Part shown: positions 1-9,352 of the stretch, in pieces
Position numbering within the stretch: position 1 is the stretch's first letter
Layout of the letters: every line of letters starts with the position of its first letter
NCBI RefSeq assembly: GCF_004959765.1
Contig: NZ_SJZD01000003.1
Coordinates: forward strand, 1-64,000
DNA length: 64,000 nt
Reading direction: 5' to 3'
Origin: Flavobacterium sp. H122
GTDB lineage: Bacteria; Bacteroidota; Bacteroidia; Flavobacteriales; Flavobacteriaceae
Translations under genes and position numbers: made by a program
The notes under the pieces: generated by a model
Told to the model about the DNA's origin: nothing
The model's database searches: none
What the model saw: the letters and a program-made list of their open reading frames with translations, nothing else

Positions 1-823
1 AGGGTTGTGTATTTTGTATTTCTGGTTTTTTTGCAAAATCATCTCCTGTTAAGGTGTTGGTTTTTAGTTATTTATGTTTTCAGGTGTTGATTTCAAGATC
101 TTTGATCAAATCTTAAAGCCGGATTAAACAGACATAATATTCTGGTCCTTTTTTTTATTTTCCATCCATTTAATTTTCTTTCAGTTTTTAAATTGCTCAA
201 GAAATTTTCGCATCGATTTTGAAGCGATTTCCCGCTGAATCATTTAATCCGGATGTGTTTTGTCTTTTAAGAATTAATGTTTTTTGATTTCTTTAATAAA
301 GAGGTAAATTCCTGTTTGAAGCCGGGTCTTTTGGAACTTAACCGCATTCATATAACGTTTTATTACTGGATAATCACTATCTTATTCTTTTTTAATATAC
401 CAAATTACTTATACAGTCAAATTCGGAAATCCTGTTCAGTTTTGCTGTTTGGAAATTTTTTTTGCTGTAATTTATATTGAGAATATCCTGTAAGAGTTTT
501 ATTGGTTTCCTTTAAATATAAATGAAGTTTTTCACCTTCCGGTTTGATTTAAGGCAATTAAAATACGGATTACACAATCGGTACAAAAAGCTTAATTAAG
601 TCGTTAAAAGGCAGAAATATTGCTATTTCATGAGCTGTTTATTGCTTAGTTTTTTTTATAGGGGCTAAATAATACTTAAGAAGAAACCGATTCTATTTAG
701 AAACCTGAAATTACTAAATAGCATAAAGTATGGTGTTATTGATTTTAGTCTCAATAAGATAGTGTACTAATCGGGTCTGAGTGCTTGAGAAAAAAAATGC
801 CGCTTCTCATGCGGCACTTAATT
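1..823. other. Long AT-rich region without a supported gene
   Basis: No coding region is convincing here. The only open frame of note (277-480, plus) gives a 67-residue Phe/Ile-rich peptide with no recognisable family or clear start signal. A 10-bp inverted pair (CCGGATTAAA at 119-128, TTTAATCCGG at 243-252) is present but far apart. The terminator of the next gene lies at its right edge. It could be the remains of a lost gene or the flank of one outside the window. Confidence 0.5.
790..818 (-). terminator. Rho-independent terminator of the DUF6341 gene
   Basis: Read on the minus strand, a 6-bp GC-rich stem (TGCCGC/GCGGCA, loop of 7) directly follows the stop codon and is followed by a run of T. 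This is a classic intrinsic terminator. Confidence 0.85.
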
Positions 824-1054
824 TTATTTCAGGAAAGAATGAGCAGTAGTGTCTTGCTCGTCTTCATTATTGTCTTTAAATATTTTTAACTGAATAGTCC
901 AGTAATAAATATAGTAACAAATAATTGCCCACAATACCCAGTTAACAAGATTTGCTATCCACCAGTTTTTTAATTCTGTAAAACGCATTAAATCGTGTGG
1001 AGCAAATAAAATTCTTTCAAATAACCATTGAATTGCTTCAAAAAATGATTTCAT
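824..1054 (-). CDS. Small conserved membrane protein, DUF6341-like
   Basis: A 76-residue protein if started at the ATG at 1054; an ATG one codon upstream (1057) is equally possible, while the longer frame would need a TTG at 1084. It has an amphipathic N-terminus (FFEAIQWLFERILFAP), one clear membrane helix at about residues 33-50 and an acidic tail (DNNEDEQDTTAHSFLK). I recognise this as the short flavobacterial family annotated DUF6341, found divergent from the DUF6427 gene as here. No function is known to me. A TATTTTTG box on the minus strand at 1082-1089 is a plausible -7 promoter element. Confidence 0.7.
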   Translation of the reverse strand: MKSFFEAIQWLFERILFAPHDLMRFTELKNWWIANLVNWVLWAIICYYIYYWTIQLKIFKDNNEDEQDTTAHSFLK

Positions 1055-1101
1055 CATGACGAATGTATTATATTTACACAGCAAAAATATAAAATATACT
1101 C

Positions 1102-2034
1102 ATGATAACAAGTGTTTTTAGTAAATCTCGACCAATAAATTATATTATTGTAACAGTTTTATTGGTAGTATGCTTTACTGTATATCAGTTTAACACCAAC
1201 TTCAATACCATATCAACCCTTGAAATTGCTAAGAAAATTGTTTTTCTGACATTACTTATCGGCTCATTATTCATCACTAATTTTATTACAAAAAAAAATG
1301 GATTGAGTAAGGATAACAGTTACACATTCTTGCTATTCTGCATATTTTTAATCCTTTTTCCCTCAATTTTGTCTAATGGGAGTTTAATTGTTTCCAATGC
1401 TTTTATTTTGCTGGCATTAAGAAGGCTGATTTCCTTACAGTCTTTAATCACTCCAAAAGAAAAAATATTTGATGCTTCTATATGGATTTTTACAGCTGCA
1501 TTATTTCATTTTTGGAGTATATTATTTATTCTCTTGGTTTTCATATCAATCATCTTTCACGTGTCAAGAGATTATAGAAACTGGATTATTCCTTTTATAG
1601 CTTTATTTACTGTAGTGATTATTGCATTATTGTTTTCTTTAATTTTTGACTCTTCAATAATTCAATCCTATATAGACAATATTAAAATAAATGTAGATTT
1701 AAATTATATCGAAACTGTTTTCCAAAGCTTTTCCTTGGGGATTTATGTAGTAACAGCTATAATTGCCTTTTTTTCAATGTTCTTTATAATTGGACATAAG
1801 GCACTAAATTTACAGGCTTCCTATAAAAAAATAATCTATGCTTTCTTGTTGGGGTTAGCGGTTTTCTTCCTGTCTCCCAATAAAGATAACGGATACCTTA
1901 TTTTTACTTTTGTACCCGTTTCAATCATGCTGACAAATTATCTGGAAACCATAAAAAAATACTGGGTAAAAGAAAGTATCCTGGGGATTATTCTTTTTTC
2001 CAGTTTGTTGAATTATGTATTAAGATTGTTATAA
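1102..2034 (+). CDS. Multipass membrane protein, DUF6427-like
   Basis: A 310-residue protein with about eight hydrophobic segments and few charged loops, opening with MITSVFSKSRPINYIIV. The opening and its place between a DUF6341 gene and upp match the flavobacterial DUF6427 family. The function is unknown; the family resembles polytopic O-antigen or EpsG-type proteins only in topology. The gene ends in a 6-bp tail overlap with upp on the other strand: TTATAA at 2029-2034 holds both stop codons. Confidence 0.75.
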   Translation: MITSVFSKSRPINYIIVTVLLVVCFTVYQFNTNFNTISTLEIAKKIVFLTLLIGSLFITNFITKKNGLSKDNSYTFLLFCIFLILFPSILSNGSLIVSNAFILLALRRLISLQSLITPKEKIFDASIWIFTAALFHFWSILFILLVFISIIFHVSRDYRNWIIPFIALFTVVIIALLFSLIFDSSIIQSYIDNIKINVDLNYIETVFQSFSLGIYVVTAIIAFFSMFFIIGHKALNLQASYKKIIYAFLLGLAVFFLSPNKDNGYLIFTFVPVSIMLTNYLETIKKYWVKESILGIILFSSLLNYVLRLL

Positions 2035-2682
2035 TTTGCTTCCGTAAGCCAAATCACCGGCATCACCTAAACCTGGAACAATGTAATTTTTCTCATTAAG
2101 TTTGTCATCCAGGGCGGCAACCCATAAATGACAGTTTTCAGGCAGATTTTCTTGCAAATACTGAACACCCTCCGGTGCGGCTATAACAACAGCAATATGG
2201 ATTTCTTTTGGTTTTTGCTCCAGATGTAATTTGTGCAGTACAGCCACTATGGATTGTCCAGTTGCCAGCATAGGATCAATTAAAATCAGGTTTTTTCCTT
2301 CAAACGAAGGCGCCGCCTGATATTCCACTAAAATATCAAAAGCATCATCATTATTGTAGTGATGACGGTATGCCGAAACAAATCCGTTTTCTGCATCATC
2401 AAAAAAGTTCATGAAGCCTTGGTGCAAAGCTAAACCTGCTCTTAAGATAGAGCATAAAACTACAGGTTCGGCAATAGTAGTAGTGTGCTTTATTCCTAAT
2501 GGAGTCTGCACATCTATATTTTTGTAATCCAAAGTTTTACTCAATTCATAAGCCATAATTTCTCCTATCCGCTCTATGTTTTTACGAAAACGCATACTGT
2601 CTTTTTGAATATGAATATCGCGAAGCTGCGTAAGAAAATGGTTGAGAATACTGTTTTGTTCCGAAATGTAATGGATGTGCAT
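2029..2682 (-). CDS. upp: Uracil phosphoribosyltransferase
   Basis: Converts uracil and PRPP to UMP in pyrimidine salvage in the cytoplasm. The PRPP-binding loop IDPMLATGQS is at about residues 135-144, preceded by the AEPVVLCSILRAG block, and the uracil-binding end PGLGDAGDLAYG is intact. I start at the ATG at 2682 (217 residues, MHIHYISEQ), because the upstream extension MYFYPEFVKIIK does not fit the family. It converges on the DUF6427 gene and is divergent from the DUF4254 gene, 74 bp away. Confidence 0.93.
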   Translation of the reverse strand: MHIHYISEQNSILNHFLTQLRDIHIQKDSMRFRKNIERIGEIMAYELSKTLDYKNIDVQTPLGIKHTTTIAEPVVLCSILRAGLALHQGFMNFFDDAENGFVSAYRHHYNNDDAFDILVEYQAAPSFEGKNLILIDPMLATGQSIVAVLHKLHLEQKPKEIHIAVVIAAPEGVQYLQENLPENCHLWVAALDDKLNEKNYIVPGLGDAGDLAYGSKL

Positions 2683-2726
2683 TTTGATAATTTTTACAAA
2701 TTCAGGATAAAAGTACAAAAAAACGC

Positions 2727-2734
2727 TATTTTTG
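2727..2734 (+). promoter_or_regulatory. Bacteroidota -7 box (TATTTTTG)
   Basis: A perfect TANNTTTG element 22 bp before the DUF4254 start. No clear -33 TTG is visible at the usual distance. Confidence 0.5.
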
Positions 2735-2756
2735 TAAAAAATAAAGAGTCAAAACT

Positions 2757-3362
2757 ATGTTTGCAGAATTTGCTTTTCCAATATTTGAGCGTTGTATTAA
2801 AGACTATCACGTAATTGATGATGTATATCAACCAGCTTTAAATCCTTATGAAAAAGGTTCAATCGAACACTTGTTATATGCTAAAAATTGGGTAGATACA
2901 GTACAATGGCATTATGAAGATATTATCCGTGATCCGCAGATCGATCCTGTAGCAGCATTGGATTTAAAACGTAAAATTGATGCTTCCAACCAGGTGCGTA
3001 CAGATATGGTTGAATATATCGACAGTTATTTTCTACAAAAATATACCGCTGTTCAGGTAAAACCTGAAGCCAGAATCAATACAGAAAGTCCGGCTTGGGC
3101 AATTGACCGTTTGTCTATTTTGTCACTGAAGATTTACCACATGAATGAAGAGGCCAACCGTGCAGAAGCAACTCCGGAACACAGAGCAAAATGCCAGGAA
3201 AAATTAAATGTTTTACTGGATCAGAAATCAGATATGTTTATATCAATCAGCCAATTGATTGAAGATATCGAAAATGGTGATAAATACATGAAAGTGTATA
3301 AACAAATGAAAATGTACAACGACGAGGAGTTAAACCCTGTGTTGTATCAAAATAAAAAATAA
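2757..3362 (+). CDS. DUF4254 family protein
   Basis: A 201-residue soluble, largely alpha-helical protein with the family hallmark SIEHLLYAKNWVDTVQWHYEDIIRDP near residues 35-60 and a second conserved block ending EYIDSYF. DUF4254 genes in Bacteroidota regularly sit just upstream of a family 9 (heptosyltransferase-like) glycosyltransferase, as here with an 11-bp gap. A role in lipopolysaccharide or surface-glycan assembly is therefore inferred from context only. Confidence 0.85.
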   Translation: MFAEFAFPIFERCIKDYHVIDDVYQPALNPYEKGSIEHLLYAKNWVDTVQWHYEDIIRDPQIDPVAALDLKRKIDASNQVRTDMVEYIDSYFLQKYTAVQVKPEARINTESPAWAIDRLSILSLKIYHMNEEANRAEATPEHRAKCQEKLNVLLDQKSDMFISISQLIEDIENGDKYMKVYKQMKMYNDEELNPVLYQNKK

Positions 3363-3373
3363 TTGTGGTTTAG

Positions 3374-4405
3374 ATGGGTAACATCAAACACATTTTAGTA
3401 ATAAGGCTTTCAGCTATGGGTGACGTTGCAATGACGGTTCCGGTGCTGAGAGCTTTTTCTTTGCAATATCCTGAAGTGAAAATCACGGTAGTTTCCCGTC
3501 CTTTTTTCAAACCTTTTTTTAACGGAATAGATACTATAAATTTCTTTGCAGTAGATTTGAATAAGCGACACAAAGGAATGATTGGCTTGGTGAGATTATA
3601 CAATGATCTTAAAAAGCTCAATATAGATGCGGTTGCTGATCTGCATAATGTTCTTCGTTCAAAAGTAATTAGAGGTTTGTTTGCGGTAAGCGGCAAAAAA
3701 GCTGCTTTTACAGACAAAGGCAGAACGGATAAAAAAGCATTAACCAGAACTAAGAACAAGGTTTTTGCTCCGGTGAAATCAATGTTTGAAAGACATTGTA
3801 ATACTTTTGCACAGTTAGGTTTTTCAATTGATCTATCTCAGAATAATTTTCCTGGAAAAATAACATTAAGTCAGGAAGTTATTGAAATAACAGGAGATAA
3901 AAATCAAAAGTGGATTGGTATTGCACCTTTTGCCCAATACGAGAGTAAAGTGTATCCACTGGATTTAATGCAGGTGGTGATAGATGGGTTGACGGCTTCA
4001 GGAAATAAAATCTTTTTGTTTGGTGGCGGTAAAGAGGAAATTCAAAAGCTAAACCAATTAAAGAAAGAATATCAAAATGTGATTGTGGTGGCCGGCAGGA
4101 TAAAACTCCAGCAGGAATTGGAATTGATTTCAAATTTAGATGTGATGCTTTCTATGGACAGTGGGAATGCTCATATTGCAGCTATGTTAGGTGTAAAAGT
4201 TATAACACTTTGGGGAGCAACACATCCTTATGCAGGGTTTAAGCCTTTCAATCAACCTTTTGAAAATTGTATCACGGCAGACAGAGATAAATATCCTTTA
4301 TTGCCTACATCAGTTTATGGAAATAAAAAGGTGGAAGGCTATGATGATGTCATGCGGACAATCTTACCAGCAACAGTTATAGAAAAAATAAATTCCAACC
4401 TTTAG
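3374..4405 (+). CDS. Glycosyltransferase family 9 (heptosyltransferase-like)
   Basis: A 343-residue cytoplasmic enzyme of the ADP-heptose:LPS heptosyltransferase type, expected to add a sugar to the lipid A-core region. The N-terminal ILVIRLSAMGDVAMTVPVLRA (residues 7-27) is the diagnostic GT9 start. The C-terminal nucleotide-sugar lobe has MSMDSGNAHIAAMLGVKVITLWGATHP. The exact sugar donor cannot be read from sequence. It follows DUF4254 by 11 bp, so they are probably co-transcribed. The last codons lie inside the terminator stem. Confidence 0.88.
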   Translation: MGNIKHILVIRLSAMGDVAMTVPVLRAFSLQYPEVKITVVSRPFFKPFFNGIDTINFFAVDLNKRHKGMIGLVRLYNDLKKLNIDAVADLHNVLRSKVIRGLFAVSGKKAAFTDKGRTDKKALTRTKNKVFAPVKSMFERHCNTFAQLGFSIDLSQNNFPGKITLSQEVIEITGDKNQKWIGIAPFAQYESKVYPLDLMQVVIDGLTASGNKIFLFGGGKEEIQKLNQLKKEYQNVIVVAGRIKLQQELELISNLDVMLSMDSGNAHIAAMLGVKVITLWGATHPYAGFKPFNQPFENCITADRDKYPLLPTSVYGNKKVEGYDDVMRTILPATVIEKINSNL

Positions 4406-4421
4406 AGTTGGAATTTTTATT
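4391..4421 (+). terminator. Terminator overlapping the GT9 stop codon
   Basis: AATTCCAAC (4391-4399) pairs with GTTGGAATT (4407-4415) and is followed by a T-rich tract. The stop codon TAG at 4403-4405 is in the loop. Confidence 0.8.
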
Positions 4422-4441
4422 TTATTCTAAAATCTTAAATT

Positions 4442-5494
4442 TTAAACATCATCATAATCAACTGTTATTTCAGCTGATGTAGGATGTGCCTGACAAGTTA
4501 AAATCAATCCGCTGGCTACTTCTTTATCTGTAAGGATAGAATTCTTTTTCATCATTGCTGAACCCGAAGTAACTTTTGCAATACAGCTGCTGCAAATCCC
4601 TCCCTGACAAGAATATGGTGCATCCATGCCTTGTTTTAAAGCAGCTTCAAGTAAAGTCTGTTTGGTTGACATTTCAAAAGTTTCTTCATCATTATCTAAA
4701 ACAACAGTTATTTTAGTATGCTCAAAAGTTCCGTTGGTAATTGCTTTTTCTGTTGTTGGTGCCGCAGAAAACAATTCAAATTTAATGTCTTTTTCAGCAA
4801 CTCCTTTTTCCTTTAAAGTCGCATTAACTGTATTGATCATTTCTTCAGGACCGCATAAAAAGTATTTCCCGAATTCCTGGCCTATATGTTTGTTGTGTAC
4901 AAAATTCACTACAGATTTGTCGATACGGCCGAAAAGCTGCCCTTCAACATTTGCCTGACTAAATACATAGTGTACAGTTAACCTGCCTAAGAATTGTTTT
5001 TGTAATTCGGCTAACTGGTGATGGTAAATGGTTTCATCAGCAGTTTTGTTTCCATATACAAGAACAAAAGAACTTTTAGGTTCCTGGAGTAAAACTGTCT
5101 GTAAGATTGACATAACAGGAGTAATACCGCTTCCTGCAGAAAATGCCATGTAATTGCGTTGTCTGTCTGCCTGCGGTTCAAAAGTAAAACGTCCTTCAGG
5201 CAAGCCAACTTCAATTACATTTCCTTCTTTCAGCTGTTCATTGGCAAATTTTGAAAAAGTACCGTTTTTAACTGCTTTTATGGTAATTTTAAGTTCTCCG
5301 CTTGATGGAGATGAACATATGGAATAAGCTCTTCTTAATTCTTGTCCATCTAAAGATAATTTCAAATTAACATATTGACCTGCTGTAAATTTGTAAAAAT
5401 CCTGAAATTCCAACGGCACATTAAACGTTACTGAAATAGCCTGAGGGGTTTCTCTTTTTACTTCTCTTATCGATAATTTATAGAATGTTGACAT
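4442..5494 (-). CDS. PaaE-like flavin/2Fe-2S oxidoreductase
   Basis: A 350-residue electron-transfer reductase of the ferredoxin-NADP reductase superfamily with a C-terminal plant-type ferredoxin domain. An FAD-binding RAYSICSS motif is near residue 57, a nicotinamide-binding AGSGITPVMSIL motif near 120, and a ferredoxin cluster signature C-x4-C-x2-C (CQGGICSSC) with a distal C in LTCQAHP near the end. This is the domain order of PaaE, the reductase of phenylacetyl-CoA epoxidase, but no other paa gene is nearby. It could instead serve a desaturase or another oxygenase. Start chosen at ATG 5494; the codon two places upstream is TTG. Confidence 0.8.
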   Translation of the reverse strand: MSTFYKLSIREVKRETPQAISVTFNVPLEFQDFYKFTAGQYVNLKLSLDGQELRRAYSICSSPSSGELKITIKAVKNGTFSKFANEQLKEGNVIEVGLPEGRFTFEPQADRQRNYMAFSAGSGITPVMSILQTVLLQEPKSSFVLVYGNKTADETIYHHQLAELQKQFLGRLTVHYVFSQANVEGQLFGRIDKSVVNFVHNKHIGQEFGKYFLCGPEEMINTVNATLKEKGVAEKDIKFELFSAAPTTEKAITNGTFEHTKITVVLDNDEETFEMSTKQTLLEAALKQGMDAPYSCQGGICSSCIAKVTSGSAMMKKNSILTDKEVASGLILTCQAHPTSAEITVDYDDV

Positions 5495-5511
5495 GTGCAA
5501 TCTTTTTTTAG

Positions 5512-5519
5512 CAAAAATA
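5512..5519 (-). promoter_or_regulatory. -7 box of the PaaE-like reductase
   Basis: On the minus strand the sequence reads TATTTTTG, a perfect TANNTTTG match, 17 bp upstream of the chosen ATG. It implies a very short leader. Confidence 0.45.
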
Positions 5520-5655
5520 ACAAACTAAAACCGTTTATTTTTACGTTTTATCGAAATAAGACAGTTATCATTTGTAAGAAATTAGAAAAGTAATGTACAT
5601 TTACACATTAGAATACTACCTGGTAGTTTTAAAAATATACTTTTAAAAAGTTAGT

Positions 5656-8265
5656 ATGCTCACAATAAACAAACTAAAAAACATACTTTACATAACTTCA
5701 ATTGCTGTTATTGTTTCTTGTTCTACCAAGAAAAATACTTTTGCAAGTCGTTATTGGCATGCTAAAAATGCCAAGTACAATACCATTTATAATGGAGATG
5801 TAGCCTTACAGAAAGGTATGGAAGAATTAAAATCAACCTACAGTGATAATTTTTGGGAATTATTGCCTGTAGAACGCATGCAGATTGAAGAGGAAACTGC
5901 ACTTCCGGGACAAAAAGCGAAGAACCCTAATTTTACCCGCGCGGAAGATAAAGCAGTCAGAGCAATTCAAAAACATTCAATAAACATTGGAGGTAAAGAA
6001 AGCAATATGCAAATGGATGAGGCGCATTTACTTTTAGGTAAAGCGAGATATTATGATAAGAGATTTATACCTGCGTTGGAAGCTTTCAATTACATTCTTT
6101 ATAAATATTCAAATTCCGACAAGATTTATGAAGCTAAAGTATGGCGCGAGAAAACAAATGTCCGTTTGGAAAATGATGCATTAGCGGTTAAAAACCTTCA
6201 GCTGTTACTGAAAAAATATGATTTAAAACCTCAGGTTAAATCTGATGCCAATGCCATTTTAGCCCAGGCTTATATTAATTTAGACGATAACAGCAAAGCT
6301 GTACAAGCCTTAAAAATTGCTGTAGAAACAACTCCAGGTAAAGAAGAAAGAGCACGTTACCATTTTATTTTGGGGCAATTATATCAGTCATTAAATCATG
6401 CGGACAGTGCTTATGTGTCGTTTCAAAACGTAATCGACATGAAGCGTAAGTCGCCCCGTATGTATGTTATACAGGCGCATGCTAAACAGGCCGGACTTAT
6501 TGATATGACAAAAGATACTCTGGCATTTATTGAAAAATACACAAAACTTATTGAAGACAGGGAAAACCGTCCGCATTTAGATGCTCTGAATCACCAGGTA
6601 GCATTGTTTTATGATAAACTAAAACAAAAAGATAAGGCGGTTAAATATTACAATAGATCGTTAAAGGCAGGTTCAAACGACAGTTATTTAATGGCATCCA
6701 ACTATAGAAACCTAGCCACGATTTATTTTGACAAATCAAAATATGAAGTTGCAGGAAAATATTATGACAGTACTTTAACCAGATTTCCTAAAAAAAACAG
6801 GGAATATTTTATTATCGAGAAAAAAAGAAAAAATCTTGATGATGTAATCAAATATGAAGGTATTGCAAGAACCAATGACAGTATTTTAAATGTAGTGGCA
6901 TTGTCACCTGCTGACAGGAAAAGTTTTTATGAGGATTATATCAAACAGCTGAAAAAGAAGGATTCTATTCAGGAAGTTAAAGAAAAGCAAAAGAAAGAAA
7001 AAGAAGCACAGGCAAATCAAACCGGGGTAAACGACGTTGTTTTTGACCCAAACAAACCTTTAACACCTGGATCAAGAGGAGTAATCAATCCGCCTTCAGG
7101 ATTTGACAACGGTAAAGAATCATTTTATTTTTATACACCTGCAACTGTTTCATATGGAAAAGTTGAATTTGCAAAGCGATGGGGTAAGAGAACTTTAGGT
7201 GATAACTGGCGTTGGTCCTCACAAAGCCAAAATGTAAAGACACAGGAGGCAGTAACAGATAATGTACAAAGTCAGGAAACCAAAGAAGATGTTTCATTAG
7301 CTGAAAAATACACACCGGAGTTTTATTTAAGCAAGTTGCCAACATCGCAAGCCTCTTTGGACAGTCTGGCAAAAGACCGGAATCTGGCTTATTATCAGTT
7401 AGGGCTGATTTATAAGGAAAAGTTTTTTGAAAATAAATTAGCAGAAGATCGTTTTGAGACAGTTTTGATGAACAAGCCGGAAGAACGCTTGATTCTTCCG
7501 TCAAAATACAATCTGTTTAAATTATATGAAATTTCTAATCCTGCAAAAGCAGAAGCTCTGAAAGCGGATATAATTGCTAATTATCCTAACACAAGATATG
7601 CGCAGCTGCTCACTGGTCAGATATCAGAATCGGAAGGATTAGCCCAAACTCCTGAAGAAGTTTACAAAACAACTTATAAGCAATTTGAAAATCAGGAATA
7701 TGCACCTGCATTGGCCACTATTGAAAAATGCCTGACACAATTTTCCGGAGACGGTTTGATACCAAAATTTGAATTGTTAAAGGCGTCAGCGATTGGTAAG
7801 TTAAAAGGATTGGAAGAATATAAGAAAGCAATTAATTATGTTGCTTCAACCTATCCTGACACTAAAGAAGCACAACAGGCAGATGATATTTTGAGAGTAA
7901 GTATTCCCCGATTGGAACAGATGGTTATTTCTTCAGATACGACTTCCACTAAATGGAACGTTTTATATAAAGCAGGAAAAAAAGAGGATGCTGCTACAAC
8001 TGCTTTAATGCAGAAAATAGAAAAATATATTAAAGAAAAGCAGTATGATAAATTCTCGGTTTCGTATGATGTGTACAATGAAACGGATAATTTTGTAGTT
8101 ATTCATGGTATTTCATCAAGGGAATTTGCCCAATACTTTATAGAACTTTTAAGAGATACAAAAGGATATAATATTAAAGCCCCAGCTACTGTTATATCAA
8201 GTGAAAATTATTCGGTGGTTCAAGTCAGAAAGAACTTTGACCAATATCTTCAGTTAAAAATTTAA
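5656..8265 (+). CDS. sprE: SprE/PorW gliding and type IX secretion lipoprotein
   Basis: An 869-residue lipoprotein with signal peptide and lipobox ending at Cys22 (IVSCSTKK), then a long array of tetratricopeptide-like helices (about residues 95-400), a Lys/Glu-rich linker (about 430-460) and a second TPR-like region (about 540-760). Length, the opening SRYWHAKNAKYNTIYNGDVAL and the position immediately before a bactofilin gene and the atp cluster match SprE of Flavobacterium johnsoniae (PorW in Porphyromonas). That protein is needed for gliding and for secretion through the type IX system. An imperfect palindrome (ACTACC/GGTAGT, 5615-5627) lies upstream and might be an operator. Confidence 0.9.
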   Translation: MLTINKLKNILYITSIAVIVSCSTKKNTFASRYWHAKNAKYNTIYNGDVALQKGMEELKSTYSDNFWELLPVERMQIEEETALPGQKAKNPNFTRAEDKAVRAIQKHSINIGGKESNMQMDEAHLLLGKARYYDKRFIPALEAFNYILYKYSNSDKIYEAKVWREKTNVRLENDALAVKNLQLLLKKYDLKPQVKSDANAILAQAYINLDDNSKAVQALKIAVETTPGKEERARYHFILGQLYQSLNHADSAYVSFQNVIDMKRKSPRMYVIQAHAKQAGLIDMTKDTLAFIEKYTKLIEDRENRPHLDALNHQVALFYDKLKQKDKAVKYYNRSLKAGSNDSYLMASNYRNLATIYFDKSKYEVAGKYYDSTLTRFPKKNREYFIIEKKRKNLDDVIKYEGIARTNDSILNVVALSPADRKSFYEDYIKQLKKKDSIQEVKEKQKKEKEAQANQTGVNDVVFDPNKPLTPGSRGVINPPSGFDNGKESFYFYTPATVSYGKVEFAKRWGKRTLGDNWRWSSQSQNVKTQEAVTDNVQSQETKEDVSLAEKYTPEFYLSKLPTSQASLDSLAKDRNLAYYQLGLIYKEKFFENKLAEDRFETVLMNKPEERLILPSKYNLFKLYEISNPAKAEALKADIIANYPNTRYAQLLTGQISESEGLAQTPEEVYKTTYKQFENQEYAPALATIEKCLTQFSGDGLIPKFELLKASAIGKLKGLEEYKKAINYVASTYPDTKEAQQADDILRVSIPRLEQMVISSDTTSTKWNVLYKAGKKEDAATTALMQKIEKYIKEKQYDKFSVSYDVYNETDNFVVIHGISSREFAQYFIELLRDTKGYNIKAPATVISSENYSVVQVRKNFDQYLQLKI

Positions 8266-8268
8266 CCT

Positions 8269-8646
8269 ATGTTTGAAAAAAAAGAAAAATCATACACAGA
8301 CCTTTTAGGTAAAACGAACCGTATTGTTGAAGGAACAATTATTAAAGGTGATATCGAATCTATTGCTGATTTTAGATTGGACGGTGTTTTAACAGGTAAT
8401 TTTACTTCAAAAGGAAAGCTTGTTATCGGTCCTGCAGGAGGTGTTGTTGGAGATATAAATGCCCAAAATGTTGACGTGGAAGGAAACGCAGATGGTAAAA
8501 TTAAGGTTGTGGAAACTTTAAATGTGAAATCAACTGCCGTAATCAACGGCGAGGTTACCTGCGGAAAGCTTTCGGTTGAGCCGGGAGCAAAATTTACGGC
8601 AACCTGCGTGATGAAGTCTTCCAATCCAGAAACAGATGCAAAATAA
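8269..8646 (+). CDS. Bactofilin (polymer-forming cytoskeletal protein)
   Basis: A 125-residue protein that is almost entirely the bactofilin right-handed beta-helix: regular hydrophobic/glycine turns such as VEGTIIKGDIESIADFRLDGVLTGNF from about residue 18 to 115. Bactofilins self-assemble into filaments without nucleotide and scaffold envelope functions. The gene begins 3 bp after sprE and overlaps atpZ by 11 bp, so translation along this stretch is likely coupled. Which partner it scaffolds is not shown. Confidence 0.88.
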   Translation: MFEKKEKSYTDLLGKTNRIVEGTIIKGDIESIADFRLDGVLTGNFTSKGKLVIGPAGGVVGDINAQNVDVEGNADGKIKVVETLNVKSTAVINGEVTCGKLSVEPGAKFTATCVMKSSNPETDAK

Positions 8647-8860
8647 TCCTAAAGAAAAATCAAAACTCAATAAGTGGCTTTCACTTGTTAACATCCCGTT
8701 TCAAATGGGGATTACAATTTTTTTATTTTTCAAAGGAGGCGAGTGGCTGGACAATAATTATCCCAACACAATTTTTTATTATTCAAAAGTCTTAACCATG
8801 GTTGGTGTTATGGTGGCTTTGTATAATGTAATAAGACAGGTAAATAAGATAAATCAATAA
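8636..8860 (+). CDS. atpZ: AtpZ/AtpI-type ATP synthase accessory protein
   Basis: A 74-residue protein with two membrane helices and a Gly-rich turn (FFKGGEWLDNNYPNTIFYYSKVLTMVGVMVALYNVI). This is the AtpZ/AtpI pattern found at the head of F-type ATP synthase clusters, thought to help assemble the c-ring or supply Mg2+. It overlaps the bactofilin gene by 11 bp (ATG eight bases before the preceding TAA) and shares one base with the next gene (TAATG). Confidence 0.82.
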   Translation: MQNNPKEKSKLNKWLSLVNIPFQMGITIFLFFKGGEWLDNNYPNTIFYYSKVLTMVGVMVALYNVIRQVNKINQ

Positions 8861-9234
8861 TGTATTTTAAAGAATTTTTGCAAAAGCTGTTTCTGGCAGG
8901 AATAGCCGTTTATTTAATTAACTTTTCAGTTTTATATTTTTCCAATAAAAATCTTTTGAACACAGATTTTCATTTAATGCATTTGTTCTTTTTGTTTTTA
9001 AACAGTATCGCATTAATCGTTATGGGGAAAATTTTTAAAAAGAATAAAGATACTGTTGGGATGTCTTTTTTATTGGTTTCAACAGTTGTAACTATTGTGG
9101 TTTTTGTGTTTGGCAAATTTGTTTTTAACACCGGAGCAAGTACAGTAAAATGGAATTACTTTTCACTCTTCATAGTATATCTTTTTACAATAACTTTTTT
9201 AATAGGCCAAAAGCTTAATCAAACTAAATTCTAA
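8860..9234 (+). CDS. Four-helix membrane protein, DUF6168-like
   Basis: A 124-residue protein with four membrane segments (about 10-28, 40-58, 68-88, 98-118) and few charges. In flavobacteria a DUF6168 gene occupies this slot between atpZ and atpB, and the position suggests an AtpI-like accessory role. The family call rests mainly on position, length and topology. It is followed by about 160 bp with the atpB promoter. Confidence 0.65.
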   Translation: MYFKEFLQKLFLAGIAVYLINFSVLYFSNKNLLNTDFHLMHLFFLFLNSIALIVMGKIFKKNKDTVGMSFLLVSTVVTIVVFVFGKFVFNTGASTVKWNYFSLFIVYLFTITFLIGQKLNQTKF

Positions 9235-9352
9235 GATATTGACAGTCAGAAAAAAAGATTTGGCAGACTCAGAAAGCAACAGGAAATTGAGTGTTAAAAA
9301 AATATATATCTAAAAAAAAATTCGCAATCGTTTTTCATATGAATAAAAAATG

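Noticed and set aside
277..480. 67-residue open frame on the plus strand
   Set aside because: No family, no credible start context, biased Phe/Ile content as expected from random A/T-rich DNA.
3370..3759. 129-residue frame antisense to the GT9 gene
   Set aside because: Shadow of a conserved gene; low-complexity Leu/Ser/Lys content.
7085..7504. 139-residue frame antisense to sprE
   Set aside because: Lies inside a well supported gene and shows no family features.
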